Origin: JBLIRR01 sp049472395
Lineage (GTDB): Bacteria > SZUA-182 > DTGQ01 > JBLIRR01
DNA length: 64,000 nucleotides
Assembly: GCA_049472395.1 (NCBI GenBank)
Contig: JBLIRR010000029.1
Coordinates: 11,012 to 75,011, forward strand
Reading direction: 5' to 3'
The notes under the pieces are model-generated. The model saw only the letters and a list, made by a program, of their open reading frames with translations, did not search any database and had not been told where the DNA came from. Within the stretch, counting starts at the first letter, position 1, and every line of letters starts with the position of its first letter. Shown here piece by piece: positions 16,806-28,300 of this stretch. Both the position numbers and the translations under genes were made by a program.

Positions 16806-18152
16806 TTATAACGTTCTTCCCAATTTTGTATACTCACGTTTTATTCCATCAATCAAGTCATTGTATGTAATATACACCATATTATTTGAAACTGCCATCA
16901 GGGTGGCATAACGAACAACATTTACTATGGAACCACCTGCAATATCATATTTTTTTGCTATCTCTTTTAGGTCTATTGCATCGTCTAATACTACCCTATC
17001 TGTAAATGCTCCCTGCCAGATACGCAGCCTTTCCTCCTCAGTAGGCATGGGAAAAAATACAATGGATTGAAAACGCCTGGTAAATGCTTTATCAAGATTG
17101 CCCTTTAAATTAGTTGCAAGAATAACCATATTACTGCACATCTCTATACGCTGCAGCAAATATGCTGTTTCCTGGTTTGCAAATCTATCATTTGAGCTTC
17201 CGATTTTTGTTCTTTTTCCAAATAGTGCATCCGCCTCATCAAAGAATAATATCCAATCATGATTTTCCGCACTATTAAATATTTTTTCCAGGTTCTTTTC
17301 TGTCTCACCAATATATTTTGATACCAGCTGTGAGAGATCAATCCGGTACACCGGCTTTTCAACTTTTTTGCCTATCAGGGCTGCAGTGAGGGTTTTCCCT
17401 GTTCCTGGTGGTCCATAAAATAGAGCCCTGTATCCGGCCTGGATATTTTTACCCATATTTAATTCTTCTATAAATTTTTTGCCATGCTCTGGCCACGCGA
17501 GAAGCTCTTTGAGATTAAAGTGTGTTGATTCACACAAAACAAGATCTTCCCACTCCATCAGCGTGGTGAGTTGGCGCGCAGGAAAATCAACGCTATACTC
17601 ATAGTGTATATCTTCACCGGTCATAATATAGCTCAATGCACTGTCACTTAAACACAAGAGCTTGTTTGTCGCGGGATTGCCTTCATCTGATTTTAGTTGT
17701 CTAAGAATATTTTCTTTCAATAATTTATTCGTTTTATCAAACAACCGTGCATATTTCATCTGTGAACTTATCTGATGTCCTGCTAACAAAAAATAAGCGG
17801 TTTTCAATGTGGGCAGAAATCCGTTAAAATTATGTAAATTCATTCCCCCGAACTCGGTAAAGGTTTTATCAAAAGTTCGATTTCGAATAAGAAATTCATC
17901 TAACAGCTCAGGTTTAATCTCCGGCGCCAGGGCTAATAGCACAACCTTCCGTTCATCTTGAGTAAGGTCATGACTTTTTACAAAGGTAGAATAAAATGTA
18001 TTTATATCAGAAATGTCGAAAGGATCCGATTCTTGATACGTTTCTTTACCACCCTCAAGATAATCTTTTATTCTGTTAATAATAATTGTATGCAGCCATT
18101 GCATATCCTTTTCAATTAGTTGTGCATTTTCTTCTATTTTAGTCATCATCAT
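16806..18152 (-). CDS. eCIS AAA+ ATPase (Afp15-like)
   Basis: A 448-aa protein with a ~200-aa N-terminal helical domain and a C-terminal AAA+ domain. Walker A is GPPGTGKT (247-254), Walker B is ILFFDEAD (301-308), with TRRFQSIVFF supplying sensor and arginine-finger residues. This ATPase is a hallmark of extracellular contractile injection systems and acts in assembly or cargo loading. Three ATGs in a row start the frame; the AGGAG lies directly against the first, so the third (MTKIEEN, about 18146) has the best spacing. It stands between the unknown 417-aa gene and the candidate effector. Confidence 0.93.
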   Translation of the reverse strand: MMMTKIEENAQLIEKDMQWLHTIIINRIKDYLEGGKETYQESDPFDISDINTFYSTFVKSHDLTQDERKVVLLALAPEIKPELLDEFLIRNRTFDKTFTEFGGMNLHNFNGFLPTLKTAYFLLAGHQISSQMKYARLFDKTNKLLKENILRQLKSDEGNPATNKLLCLSDSALSYIMTGEDIHYEYSVDFPARQLTTLMEWEDLVLCESTHFNLKELLAWPEHGKKFIEELNMGKNIQAGYRALFYGPPGTGKTLTAALIGKKVEKPVYRIDLSQLVSKYIGETEKNLEKIFNSAENHDWILFFDEADALFGKRTKIGSSNDRFANQETAYLLQRIEMCSNMVILATNLKGNLDKAFTRRFQSIVFFPMPTEEERLRIWQGAFTDRVVLDDAIDLKEIAKKYDIAGGSIVNVVRYATLMAVSNNMVYITYNDLIDGIKREYTKLGRTL

Positions 18153-18185
18153 CTCCTGAATGGTTAGCGTGGTATAAGCGTAATC

Positions 18186-19439
18186 TTACACTTGTTCCTT
18201 TATAAGATATTCTCCTTTTTCTTTTACAAGATATAGCGTCATCTCTGCATAATACTTTTCATCTTCATAATAATATTTTGTAGCTATCTCATCAGGTTTG
18301 GGAAGAGGTCCGATAAGATGGTCTTCGCAGCATGCAGGACACTTATGCTTATATATTTTCTTTCCATTTTCACTATCATAGGCCCTACACATAAAATTAC
18401 CATCTATTTCAATCCCATAGTTCTCGTTGCAGTAATAATATTTATTATTTAATCTACATTTCTTGTCAAAGACAATCCGGTATAAATAAATTTCCAGCTC
18501 ATCATTCGGAGTATCAATTATCTGGTCGGAACTGAATATAACAGGCTCCTGAGCTTTATCGATACAGACTTTTTCAGGGGTAAAAGAGTAATTATTGTTA
18601 TTTGTCTTTATTTTTATCCATGTATGATGACATCCGTGCAAGGGTATAATTTTGTATCTCCAATATAATGAGTAAATCCCAAAATGGAGACGAAATTGTT
18701 TAGAATCAATAAATTGAATTTCATTAATTCTTTTTATGATCTGATATTTTTCAGGCACATCAGTATCTACAAATAATTCCAGGATTATTAATGGTATACG
18801 CCTTATAAACGATGCTTTTGCACAATAATAGGTTATGCTCTCCGTATCATAGTGTATTGTGTATATTCCATCCTCTTTCCGCGCAAGATCAATATAATAT
18901 TTTTCTCTCCTCTCATCGATTTCAAGATCATACTCTGCTGCCGGAATTTCATTACCACGACAATCAAGTACTTGAGGTAGCATAATTTTATCATCTTTTT
19001 GCTGAAGATCACCTGAAAATTTTTTGGTATGAATTCTCACTCTTTCACTTTCTTTAATCCCTTTCTTTTCAAGGAGAAGATAGGTTTTTCTCTCTTCTTC
19101 ATTGAGATTATTAAAATAATATACATATTCTCCCGGGGGATCATAGGGAAGTTCAGAATAATCAAAGAAATGCTTATCATTGGTAAAGATAACAAATGAC
19201 AGTTTTACCCTGTTATCAAACTGATTCTTAAGTTCAAGCAAATCAGGGAGACTCTGTTGTATATAGTCAGTTACTATGACAAATCCATCTTTTTTCGGTT
19301 TGAAATATAGTCCATAACTATTTAATGTTTTCTGACCATCTTCTGTAGGTTCTGTTTCAAATAGCCCTGCAATATTATCCTTAAAATATTTATGTACGAG
19401 TGTTAATCTGAATAATTCCTGTAAATATTTTTCTTCCAC
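18186..19439 (-). CDS. Uncharacterised eCIS-operon protein with C-terminal Cys cluster
   Basis: 417 aa, not assignable to a family by me. The N-terminal ~160 residues are mixed alpha/beta with a phrase (GLYFKPKKDGFVIVTD) that suggests a compact domain. The middle has a beta-rich domain (EYDLEIDERREKYYIDLARKE). The end has a possible zinc site: YYCNENYG, MCRAYDSE and CPACCEDH. No signal peptide is seen. It is the only operon protein between the DUF4255 protein and the ATPase, so it is probably a structural, assembly or loading factor; that is positional inference. Aromatic and charged residues dominate. Confidence 0.6.
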   Translation of the reverse strand: MEEKYLQELFRLTLVHKYFKDNIAGLFETEPTEDGQKTLNSYGLYFKPKKDGFVIVTDYIQQSLPDLLELKNQFDNRVKLSFVIFTNDKHFFDYSELPYDPPGEYVYYFNNLNEEERKTYLLLEKKGIKESERVRIHTKKFSGDLQQKDDKIMLPQVLDCRGNEIPAAEYDLEIDERREKYYIDLARKEDGIYTIHYDTESITYYCAKASFIRRIPLIILELFVDTDVPEKYQIIKRINEIQFIDSKQFRLHFGIYSLYWRYKIIPLHGCHHTWIKIKTNNNNYSFTPEKVCIDKAQEPVIFSSDQIIDTPNDELEIYLYRIVFDKKCRLNNKYYYCNENYGIEIDGNFMCRAYDSENGKKIYKHKCPACCEDHLIGPLPKPDEIATKYYYEDEKYYAEMTLYLVKEKGEYLIKEQV

Positions 19440-19488
19440 CTATTGCTTCTCCTCTATACTATTAGTGCTTTTTTACATTGGCACCGTA

Positions 19489-20082
19489 TCAGTCGTTCAC
19501 TTCCTTTAAATTAGAATCTGTCCCTATTTCTTGAGTATTCGCCACTTCACTTACTATATCCATTTCAAATACAGCGAGCATTCTGACCCTATAAATCACT
19601 GAAGGCAAATAACGCAATCCTATCATACTCCAGATGTAATGCTGCTGTTCCAAGCCCAATGTGTTTAACTCAAACACAAGTTTTGATGTATCTAAATTGT
19701 TCATGTCAGGTGTGTTATCATTATCAAACACGGGCTTTGTCTGAAAACATGCAAGAATGTATGAAATATGTTTCAAACTTTCGCTATAATTGTTAAAATA
19801 TGCGGTAAACATTAACTGCAAGTTTAAGTTCACAGGTGGACTTACAAAACTGGTATGGCTTTCTGCCTTATCTGTTGCTACCAAACCTGCGGCCTTTAAA
19901 GATTTTTCCTCTTCAATATTTAACAAACTTAATCCCACACTATCTTCCGGGATTGCGACTATTCCATTATCATCAACAAAGGATGTAAGCACAACCCTGT
20001 CGTTTATTGGAGCTTCACCTAATTTTTTCCCTATAAAATCATTAACTTCTTTTCTAATCACTTCTAAGATTTCATCAATCAT
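19489..20082 (-). CDS. eCIS tail terminator (Afp16/Pvc16-like, DUF4255)
   Basis: 197 aa. The N-terminus (MIDEILEVIRKEVNDFI), the central NLNLQLMFTAYFNNYSESLKHISYIL segment and QQHYIWSMIGLRYLPSVIYRVRML are the usual order in DUF4255/Pvc16 N-terminal proteins. These cap the sheath-tube end of the particle and set where the tail stops. It starts right at the end of the tape measure gene (adjacent, no gap), so the two are translationally linked. Length is close to the family norm of about 190-300. Confidence 0.88.
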   Translation of the reverse strand: MIDEILEVIRKEVNDFIGKKLGEAPINDRVVLTSFVDDNGIVAIPEDSVGLSLLNIEEEKSLKAAGLVATDKAESHTSFVSPPVNLNLQLMFTAYFNNYSESLKHISYILACFQTKPVFDNDNTPDMNNLDTSKLVFELNTLGLEQQHYIWSMIGLRYLPSVIYRVRMLAVFEMDIVSEVANTQEIGTDSNLKEVND

Positions 20083-22323
20083 TTATAATCTCCATTCAAC
20101 AAATAACAGGTCCGTCATCCAGGGAAGTTTTATTGTGCTGATACTCCATGGCATTTTATCAATTAACACATCATAAGCTTTTTCTTCTATGCGCATTACC
20201 CACCTACCATCTCGTACACTGATTATCCCCTCCCGCACTAAAAACATCTCTCTAAATCCCCGGACAGATACATTTTTAAGAGCTGGCCAGTTTTGAATAA
20301 CTGCTTTAAGAAGATTTTCACATTCATTTATTTCTTTTTCACTAAACTCAACAAGTAATGTAAGAGGTGTGTCCTGATCAATCCCGCACAGTATTTTATT
20401 TAGCATTACTTCATATTCACATGCTCCCCGTAAACCACTGGCTAGATAGTGAAGTAAAAGAACTGCCCGCTCTTTTTTATCCTCATCAACGAATTGTTGA
20501 TTCTCTACCAGACCAACTGTATTAAAAAAAGGATTAAGATACGGCCACAATAATACTATGCCTGCATTATTTATATATATTTCTTCTGAGTCATCAAAGG
20601 TGTGTCCTTGTTCATGTAATGTTTTAAACGCATGTGTGAGGGGAGTATTTTTAATTGCATTGAGTGAGTTTCCTAATTTTTTTACAAGAGCATTATCTTG
20701 GTCTGCTCTTTTCTTTTCAAAAATATCTCTCAGTTCTGAGTATAGTTTCTTACAATATTCTTGAAATGTTTCGCCACGCCTTTCAAGTTCATCCGTTTTT
20801 TCTTTTAACAGCAGATTATTTACCGGATCAAAGACTCGTTTATCGAAAGTGTGCTCAAAGCTTTTACCTCGTTTTCCCTGTTTTTCAATTGATTCATTAT
20901 CTGATTCAATATTTACCTCATGGGGCTTTCGATAATAAATAGTTTCATTATCAATCTGTTTTATGAAAACATGAAGTATATCAAAGATTAATTTTGATAT
21001 TTCAGTTAATTCCTTTTTTATTATTTCTATGGATTTTGATAATTTTTGTACAACACCTTTATCCTGGTGTGTTATTCCTTTCTCTAAACTATTTCTCAGT
21101 TCAAGGTATGGTTTCTCTAAGTATAATTTCTCACAATATTCTTGAAATCTTCTAGCACACTTTTCAAGTTCAACGGTTTTTTCTTTTAACACTCGATTAT
21201 TTACTGGATCAGAGCCCCATTTATCGAAAATTTGCTCAAAGCCTTTACCTCGTTTTTTCTGTTTTTTATTTTTTTTATCTAATTCATTATCTGTTTTATT
21301 ATCTACCCTCGTATCTACCTCATGGAGCTTTCGATAATAAATAGGTACATTACCCCTCTCTCTCACTACATCATAAATTAATTCTTGTAATAGATTTTCA
21401 ATCTCGACAAGCTGATTTAAATATTCATTTATGTGAGTATTTGTAATTCCCTCTGATAAAGGTTTATCATTTACATCATATCCTTTTGCTTTCATCTCCT
21501 TAGCAATATAGATATATAAAGTATTATAGTTTGTATGAAAAGCCTCGGATAGATGCTCTGCTACTGTGTGTAAAATATGTTCATGTTGAAAGATCTGTTT
21601 TTTAGAAGCAGCACATAGAGCAACAATAGATACCCATAATTCAGATCTTATTTTGGATGTATTTTCTGAATGAAGCAGATCACTTGTAGTTAATGCAGAA
21701 GTAAGATCTTTTAATATCTTACAAATATCCCTATAGCGGATCCCTTGAATAAGTGCTATGATTTTTTCCAGGACCGGATCACGGGAGTAATAAACAAGTC
21801 GTTTAATCTGATTATTATTGGGTGCGATATCATAAATCATAGCTTTGATCTTTTGCGGTTGCGCTTTTATTTGAGTCTCTAGTAACATGGGAATATCATA
21901 AAACTCCCCCTTTTTAACCCACCAGGGAAGCCTGCCCTTTTTAATGAAAAAATCTAATAGTTCAAAATCCTTATTCTCTTTTGTTATTGTATAAGGTAAA
22001 GATGCCCTATTTTCATAAACAGGAGAGGTATATACATCCCCACTGCTCAATGCCTGAGATAGTTTTTGGGGAAATATCTCAGATATCTTTCTTTTAAAAT
22101 CTATTTGAAAATTATCCTGATCAATTTCTCCGAGATCAATCTCAAGTTTATCAATCCTGAAAATCGTGGAGGCATCGCTCATCTCGTTACAATACCTATC
22201 AATAAGCGATAAAATATCGGTTCGAAAGAATGTACTGAGCATATTTTGAAAACTAAAAGAACCTATTTCCGAATCCAGTGTAATATCTAATACCTGCTTT
22301 TTTATAATATGGTTCTGGCTCAT
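20083..22323 (-). CDS. eCIS tape measure protein (Afp14-like)
   Basis: 746 aa. The family signature is at about residues 582-605: IYINNAGIVLLWPYLNPFF, followed by ERAVLLLHYLASG, as in contractile injection system tape measure proteins. The N-terminus (HIIKKQVLDITLDSE...) and its DKLEIDLGEI segment also match. The middle carries a tandem duplication: IYYRKLHEVD...DPVNNRVLKEKT...FQEYCEKLY and IYYRKPHEVN...DPVNNLLLKEKT...FQEYCKKLY. The protein sets tube length in the assembled particle, so the duplication may lengthen it. Its ATG overlaps the stop of the Afp12-like gene (ATGA). Confidence 0.88.
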   Translation of the reverse strand: MSQNHIIKKQVLDITLDSEIGSFSFQNMLSTFFRTDILSLIDRYCNEMSDASTIFRIDKLEIDLGEIDQDNFQIDFKRKISEIFPQKLSQALSSGDVYTSPVYENRASLPYTITKENKDFELLDFFIKKGRLPWWVKKGEFYDIPMLLETQIKAQPQKIKAMIYDIAPNNNQIKRLVYYSRDPVLEKIIALIQGIRYRDICKILKDLTSALTTSDLLHSENTSKIRSELWVSIVALCAASKKQIFQHEHILHTVAEHLSEAFHTNYNTLYIYIAKEMKAKGYDVNDKPLSEGITNTHINEYLNQLVEIENLLQELIYDVVRERGNVPIYYRKLHEVDTRVDNKTDNELDKKNKKQKKRGKGFEQIFDKWGSDPVNNRVLKEKTVELEKCARRFQEYCEKLYLEKPYLELRNSLEKGITHQDKGVVQKLSKSIEIIKKELTEISKLIFDILHVFIKQIDNETIYYRKPHEVNIESDNESIEKQGKRGKSFEHTFDKRVFDPVNNLLLKEKTDELERRGETFQEYCKKLYSELRDIFEKKRADQDNALVKKLGNSLNAIKNTPLTHAFKTLHEQGHTFDDSEEIYINNAGIVLLWPYLNPFFNTVGLVENQQFVDEDKKERAVLLLHYLASGLRGACEYEVMLNKILCGIDQDTPLTLLVEFSEKEINECENLLKAVIQNWPALKNVSVRGFREMFLVREGIISVRDGRWVMRIEEKAYDVLIDKMPWSISTIKLPWMTDLLFVEWRL
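20640..21350 (-). repeat. Tandem duplication inside the tape measure gene
   Basis: Two copies, about 21350-20950 and 20949-20640, each encode YYRK-HEV, a charged linker, a GK-FE---DK block, DPVNN--LKEKT and FQEYC-KLY. The copies differ in linker length and are diverged, so this is an old duplication. Confidence 0.7.
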
Positions 22324-25300
22324 ATTAAGGCCTCGTTTAAATCAAGCCCCCATTTTATTGATAAATAATTTTGCATTTTTGCTATTTCATCGTCTGATAG
22401 TACCCTATCAAGAACAATAATCTCCGCGATGTCGCCTTTAAAATAATTTCCTCCTGTATTTACCGCGCCGATAGTAAATCTTTGAGAGTCTTTTATAGAC
22501 ATATTACGCGCAAACCTGGCCTGTACGGGATTGGCTTTATCCACGTATAGTTTCACTAGACCTGTATCTTTTTTCCTGGTAAAGATTCCAATATGCATTC
22601 TGCCAAATGATGAATTAGCTTCAATTTTATAATCGCTTTCACCAATTACTCCGATTCCGGCAATTAATGTGCCCTCTTTACCGATCAACATTCCAAAATC
22701 TCTTTTACTTATATCAATAGGATCTCCAGAGCAATTCCCATCAAATAGACCGACACCTTCAAACCAGTTCTGGGTAAGGAGCACATTGATAATCGCTGAT
22801 TCGATGATATTTTCCATATTCACTACCAGAGAAAAATCCTGTGTATCTAGTGTAAATTTTGGCAATACATTGCCATCACCATCAATATATCCATTTTCTT
22901 TTAATTCGTTCCATAGTGCGTGTGATAATGTCTCATTAATACCCCCTATACTGGTAAATGCATCCTGCGGAACAGGTCTTAAGGCATCATTGCTCTCTGA
23001 TACAATGGCAATTATTCTTGATTCTATCTCGATCCTGGCATTGTCAAGGATAGTGGTATTCAAATCAAGAGTAAAACCTTCTTCAATAGGGGTAAATGTT
23101 GACAATACATTCCCATTATCATCAATAAATCCATTATTATTTAATTCTTCCCATATCGTCTGTGACAGTGGTTCATCAATGCCGGCTATACTTATAAATG
23201 CATCTCGGGATACCGGCATATATTCACTGATTTCCAAATCCGTATCTGTTTTATATATTACAATAACGGTGAAATCATCCTTTACCACACGTGGAAGAGT
23301 CAAATAATTTTTATAATTACTATCAAAATGCACAACTCCAAGACCATTATACGCATCCGGTCTATATATAGGTTGGTTATCCAGATCAGCCTGTACGGCA
23401 TCATAGTTATGACCATTAATATCAAGCCACTTAGATATCTTATTATCTGCATCGTCTTTGATAACAGTTGCTATTTTGCTTGCATCAAGGTGAAGTACCG
23501 GTTTTACAATAGCGTTAATACCTGATATATCTATTCTCCATTTCATAGATAGGTATTTTTCTAAATACTGTCTCGCCTCAGTATCTATTACCTCGTTTAA
23601 TAGAACAATTTCTCCTATATCCCCATGGAAATACCCTTTGCTTACCGGATTATCAGACGGTATATGTATTGCGCCGATAGTTAATTCCAGTGAATCATTA
23701 AGGGAAGCCCCAGGCGCAAAATCATTCCCGGTTGATACTAATAATCCATCAAGATAAATTTTAACTTCACCATCAATACGTTTTCTACTTATAATCGCTA
23801 TATGGGGAAAATCTAGTAAAGAAGATGAAGCAATGCTATTTATACCGATACGTGCTGTGAGCATATTATTTCTATTAATTGAAATACCAAAATGATTTAA
23901 TGTATATTCTTCAACATAGCCGTCAATAATCCCGGCCCCATATTCCCAGTCCGGGTGTATATTCCCAGGTGATAAAGCCTTATATACAATAGCTATGGTA
24001 AAATCATCATAAGAGGTTGTATCGGGAGTGACATTCATAAAGCTGTTATTAAATCGTATCCCTGCCATTCCATTGATACTTTCCCCGCTATATAATGGTT
24101 GACTCTCAAGTATCTGCTGCAGGGCAACAACTTCACTTATATCATTCACATCATACCACTCTGATACCCTATTATCCGAATCCTTTGTAATACTTTTAGT
24201 ATCAGCCGCATCTAAATGTAGACTGCAGTGTGTAATATCGATGGGTAGACTCGTTAAGGGAACCCGCCATTTAGTAGATAAATATTTCTCTATTTGTTGT
24301 CGCTTTCCTTCTGTCAGATGGGTATCAAAAAGGATAATCTCACCTATACTGCCGTGAAAAGGAATTCCTTCACTGTTAAAAGCCCCGATTTTAATAGTTC
24401 TTGAGTCATTCAAGATGACACCATCCCTTAAATCAGCCTCCGCATGCAAAAGACCGTCAGCGTATATCTTTACCTCACCTGTTGATTTTAATCGTGTAAA
24501 AATAATCATATGGGTGTTATCAAAATTAAGGTCCCTTGTTTTAATAGTATGGTCTTCGGTTAATCGGTCCCCAATACCACCCATGACAACCATCTTTCCT
24601 TCAGATTGCCCGATTGAAAGTCCAAAGTCATTATATAGACCGGAGCAATCAGCATCAATTAAGGCTGCCCCCTCTGTCCATTTGGTGCTCTCATTGACAT
24701 TTAAATCTAAGTCTGAATCCTGGCCTAAAGAATCCTGACGTAAATAAAAGTTAACATCAGGTTTAAAAACTACCATAATAGTAAAATCATCCTGAATGAT
24801 TCGATTGATGTTAAGAGAATCCTCATAAAAATCCGAATCATTTATTTTTTCCTGGGTAAAGGTCACTGCCCCTAATCCATTTATTCCATCTACTGTATAT
24901 GCAGGTCTTCTATATATGCTCTGTTGGAGTGCATTATTACCATAATAACTAAGATCAACCCATTGAGACACCCTGCTATCCTTGTCAATTATAGGGCCCT
25001 CTTCATCCATGACAGAAGCTTGTCTTGATGCATCAAGGTGCAGCACCGGTGTGGCAATATAATTAATCCCTGATATATCAATATTCCATTTTATTGATAA
25101 ATATTCCTCAAGCCTTTGCCTCTTCCATATTGATAAAGCATTGTTATAAATCACTATTTCACCAATATCACCAATGAAATCATATTCCCTTGTCCGACTC
25201 TGCCCGATCAGGAGATTATCCGGCCCCTTGCTAAATGCCTCTGAATCTGAAAATGTCGTGCTGTTAAATGATTTACCATCACGATATATTGTCATCTTTA

Positions 25301-28300
25301 GTTCACTTCCAACAACCTTGCCTGAGATAATTGCTATATGAGGATCACCAACTGTTGCGGATATAGATATCTGTTCATCTGCGGATATAGATATCTGTTC
25401 ATCTTCCGCGCAAACCAGGATATCTCCTTTCTTTTCAATAGAAATGTAGTAACTTTTCTTCCCATCATCAGGTTCTGTGACTGTTCCGTCAATTAGGCGG
25501 CCTTCCTCTTTATCAGCTTTGTATACGAAAGCAATGGTAAAATCTCCCTCAAAAAGTCTGTGTTCACCAGAATTGGGAATAGTAAGAGAGGTATTGTTAA
25601 ATCGTATTACTGGCAGTCCATTTATCCCATCTACAATATATTCTGGTTGGAGAGATACTGTGTTTTGGATAGACGAAATACCTTGTAAACTTAAATCATT
25701 CCATTGTTCGACGGTGTTTGTTTTTTCATTTCTTATGACACTCCGTGCGTCACTTGCATCCAAATGGAGAGAAGGTTTTTCTATAGAGCTTACTGATGAT
25801 AAGGCAATCCCCCATTTACTCGATAAATGCTCCTCCAACTTCTCTTTTCTACTCCCTGATAATACTGAATCAAGCATGATAATCTCTCCGATATGGCATG
25901 TTGCTGTAATGCCTGCGCCAGGCCCAATTATAAGTGATTCTTGGTTGAAAGATATATCTGCGTTTACGAGTATTCTAGAATTATGCAACACGCCATCAAT
26001 AAATAAATTAAGCGTGCCTGTTTCTTTATCCCTGGTAAGAATTGCCATATGAGGAATCTCTGATGTTGACTCTATGGTAATAGTATCATTATTTATACGT
26101 GTAGTTAAATCTCCCTTCCCATTAAATGACAACCCAAAGTTATCCTTATTTGGATCAGCTCCTGCCACCAAATTATTCTGCTCCTCGCCATTATTTGATT
26201 CCCCTGCTTTATATATAATGACAATAGTAAAATCATCATGAAGGATTGATTTTTTTATCTTTAACTGTGCTCCATTCTCAAATCTTAAAAACGCATGTCC
26301 GCTTTTCTCTATTGTTATAAACCTTGGTTCAGAACCTGCTTCGTGCATTGCATCATTATTATTGCGGCTAAGATCCTTCCATAATGTTATTGGGGTTTCA
26401 TTATCAGGGCACTTGTCATCTCCGGCTATATTGTAAGCATCCAGATGCAGAACAGGAAGTTTTACACGGCCGATATGGAGCAGTTCAATAAGTTTATTCC
26501 TGTATGGATTATAGTTATCCGAATTATCCTGCGCACTATTTCTTAATTCATGTAAGAAATTATGATAGGTATCAGTGAAAAGACTCATTTGATCTGAGTC
26601 AAATTCCCTTATGGTATATGATATATAAGCCGGTGTTTCTGTTTCTATGGTATTATATACTAATTCCTTAAATTTACTATTACCAAAGCGTCCTGCTTTC
26701 TTCGGAATAATAAAAGTCAGCTTATATGAATAGGGATCTGGCTGATAGTCTTCTTCAATTTTTTCCGAACAGATAAACTCTAATGGAAGGAAACCATCAG
26801 GTCGCAGGAGAATATGCTCAAGAATATGAAAGTTATCCTGTTCGTTTTTATCAGCGGAATTTTTTATATAGACATCAAGTCCTAATTTTGAGGAGAGTAT
26901 GTCCTTAAGACCATTGATATTATACCCTCCTACATCTTCTGCAAAATAATTATATGCTCTATTTCTATTTCTGCTCAGCCTGGGATAATTTTCCAAAAAA
27001 TCTGCTTTAGCTTTCAAAAAATATGGTTTTTTCTCTTCCGGATCAAGGTCTATGAGCATATTATATTTATAGCCAAACAATGCATAATCAGCAAATTTCT
27101 CATTAAATTGAGCTAAAAGATGGTTTAAAATTCTATTTTTCCGTATAAAGGCATTTTCATTAGCATGTATACCTTCATTTTGATCATCTTCTATAAATTC
27201 GTAACCTTCTTCTATCTCAGGGAAATCTTCTTTCCATATGGATTCAGGAGGCAGTTGTGAGAAATACGTTTTAAGGATATCTTCCTTGTTTTGTCGAAAG
27301 GAAAAAATATCCTTAAAGCTATCAAGCTGTTTAAGATAATTAATGAGTATTTGTTCAAAAAATAATAAATACGCTCTTAACTGTTTTGCCTGTGCTCTCC
27401 TTCTATCATTAGCTGCAGAAGGAAGTCCGGTTTCGCTGATCCCGAAATTGGCCGGCAGCTTATATGCGAGTGGGTCATACGCGGTTAAATTTGAATATTC
27501 ACCCAAAGATTCTTCTATATCCATTGCCGGATCATCAAATATCTCTGTTCTGCTTTGCTCTTTTAATTTTTCAACTTTGTCTGTTACCTGATTTGCGCTC
27601 ACGGGACACATGGTTTCATCTTTGAACACACGTATTCTTGTGCTATTAAAATCCTCTAATAACAAAGCCTTTGTATCATCCAGCACGAGCGCCCATTCTT
27701 TTTTCTCTGTAAGCTCAGGGTGTGGTTTGTTTGAAATAAACAAATTTTTCACATCCTTCACCTCTTCATGAGCCATTATGATACGAAGCAGGTCAGAAGT
27801 ATGCAGCTCTCTTCTTTTTTCTCCACTGCCAAGCTCATCATCATCAATAAATCCGTTCTCAAGCTGGGGACCGTTGAATATTTCTTCTATTGATTTGCCC
27901 TTTTGGAACATCTTTTTTAGGCTATATTGTTTAATACGGGGCGAGATAAAACTCTCAAGATCAAAATATATTTTAGCCATCACTTCATCGGCATCGGCAT
28001 CCTCATCGATCCTAATATCAGAAAACAGGGAAATAGTCTCCTGCTCCATAATATTAATCTTTACAAATTCTTCGCATATATTTCTATGATTATGAAGTAT
28101 TTCTTTTACCTTACGCGTAAATGCCTCATTATCTTGTAGATAAACTATATTTTCATCTTTTATATCTTCATCTCTCTCAATATATACTCTATATAATCCG
28201 TTTAATGTAACTTTTTGAGAACCTGTCGCATAATCATATACTAGGGCATTGTTATCTTTATCGTAATAGAGAGTTGGCTTGGTATCTATAGCAGGAGTGA

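Noticed and set aside
22669..23307. 212-aa + strand frame
   Set aside because: It is complementary to the fifth LamG module of the Afp12-like gene, with no ribosome site or recognisable motif.
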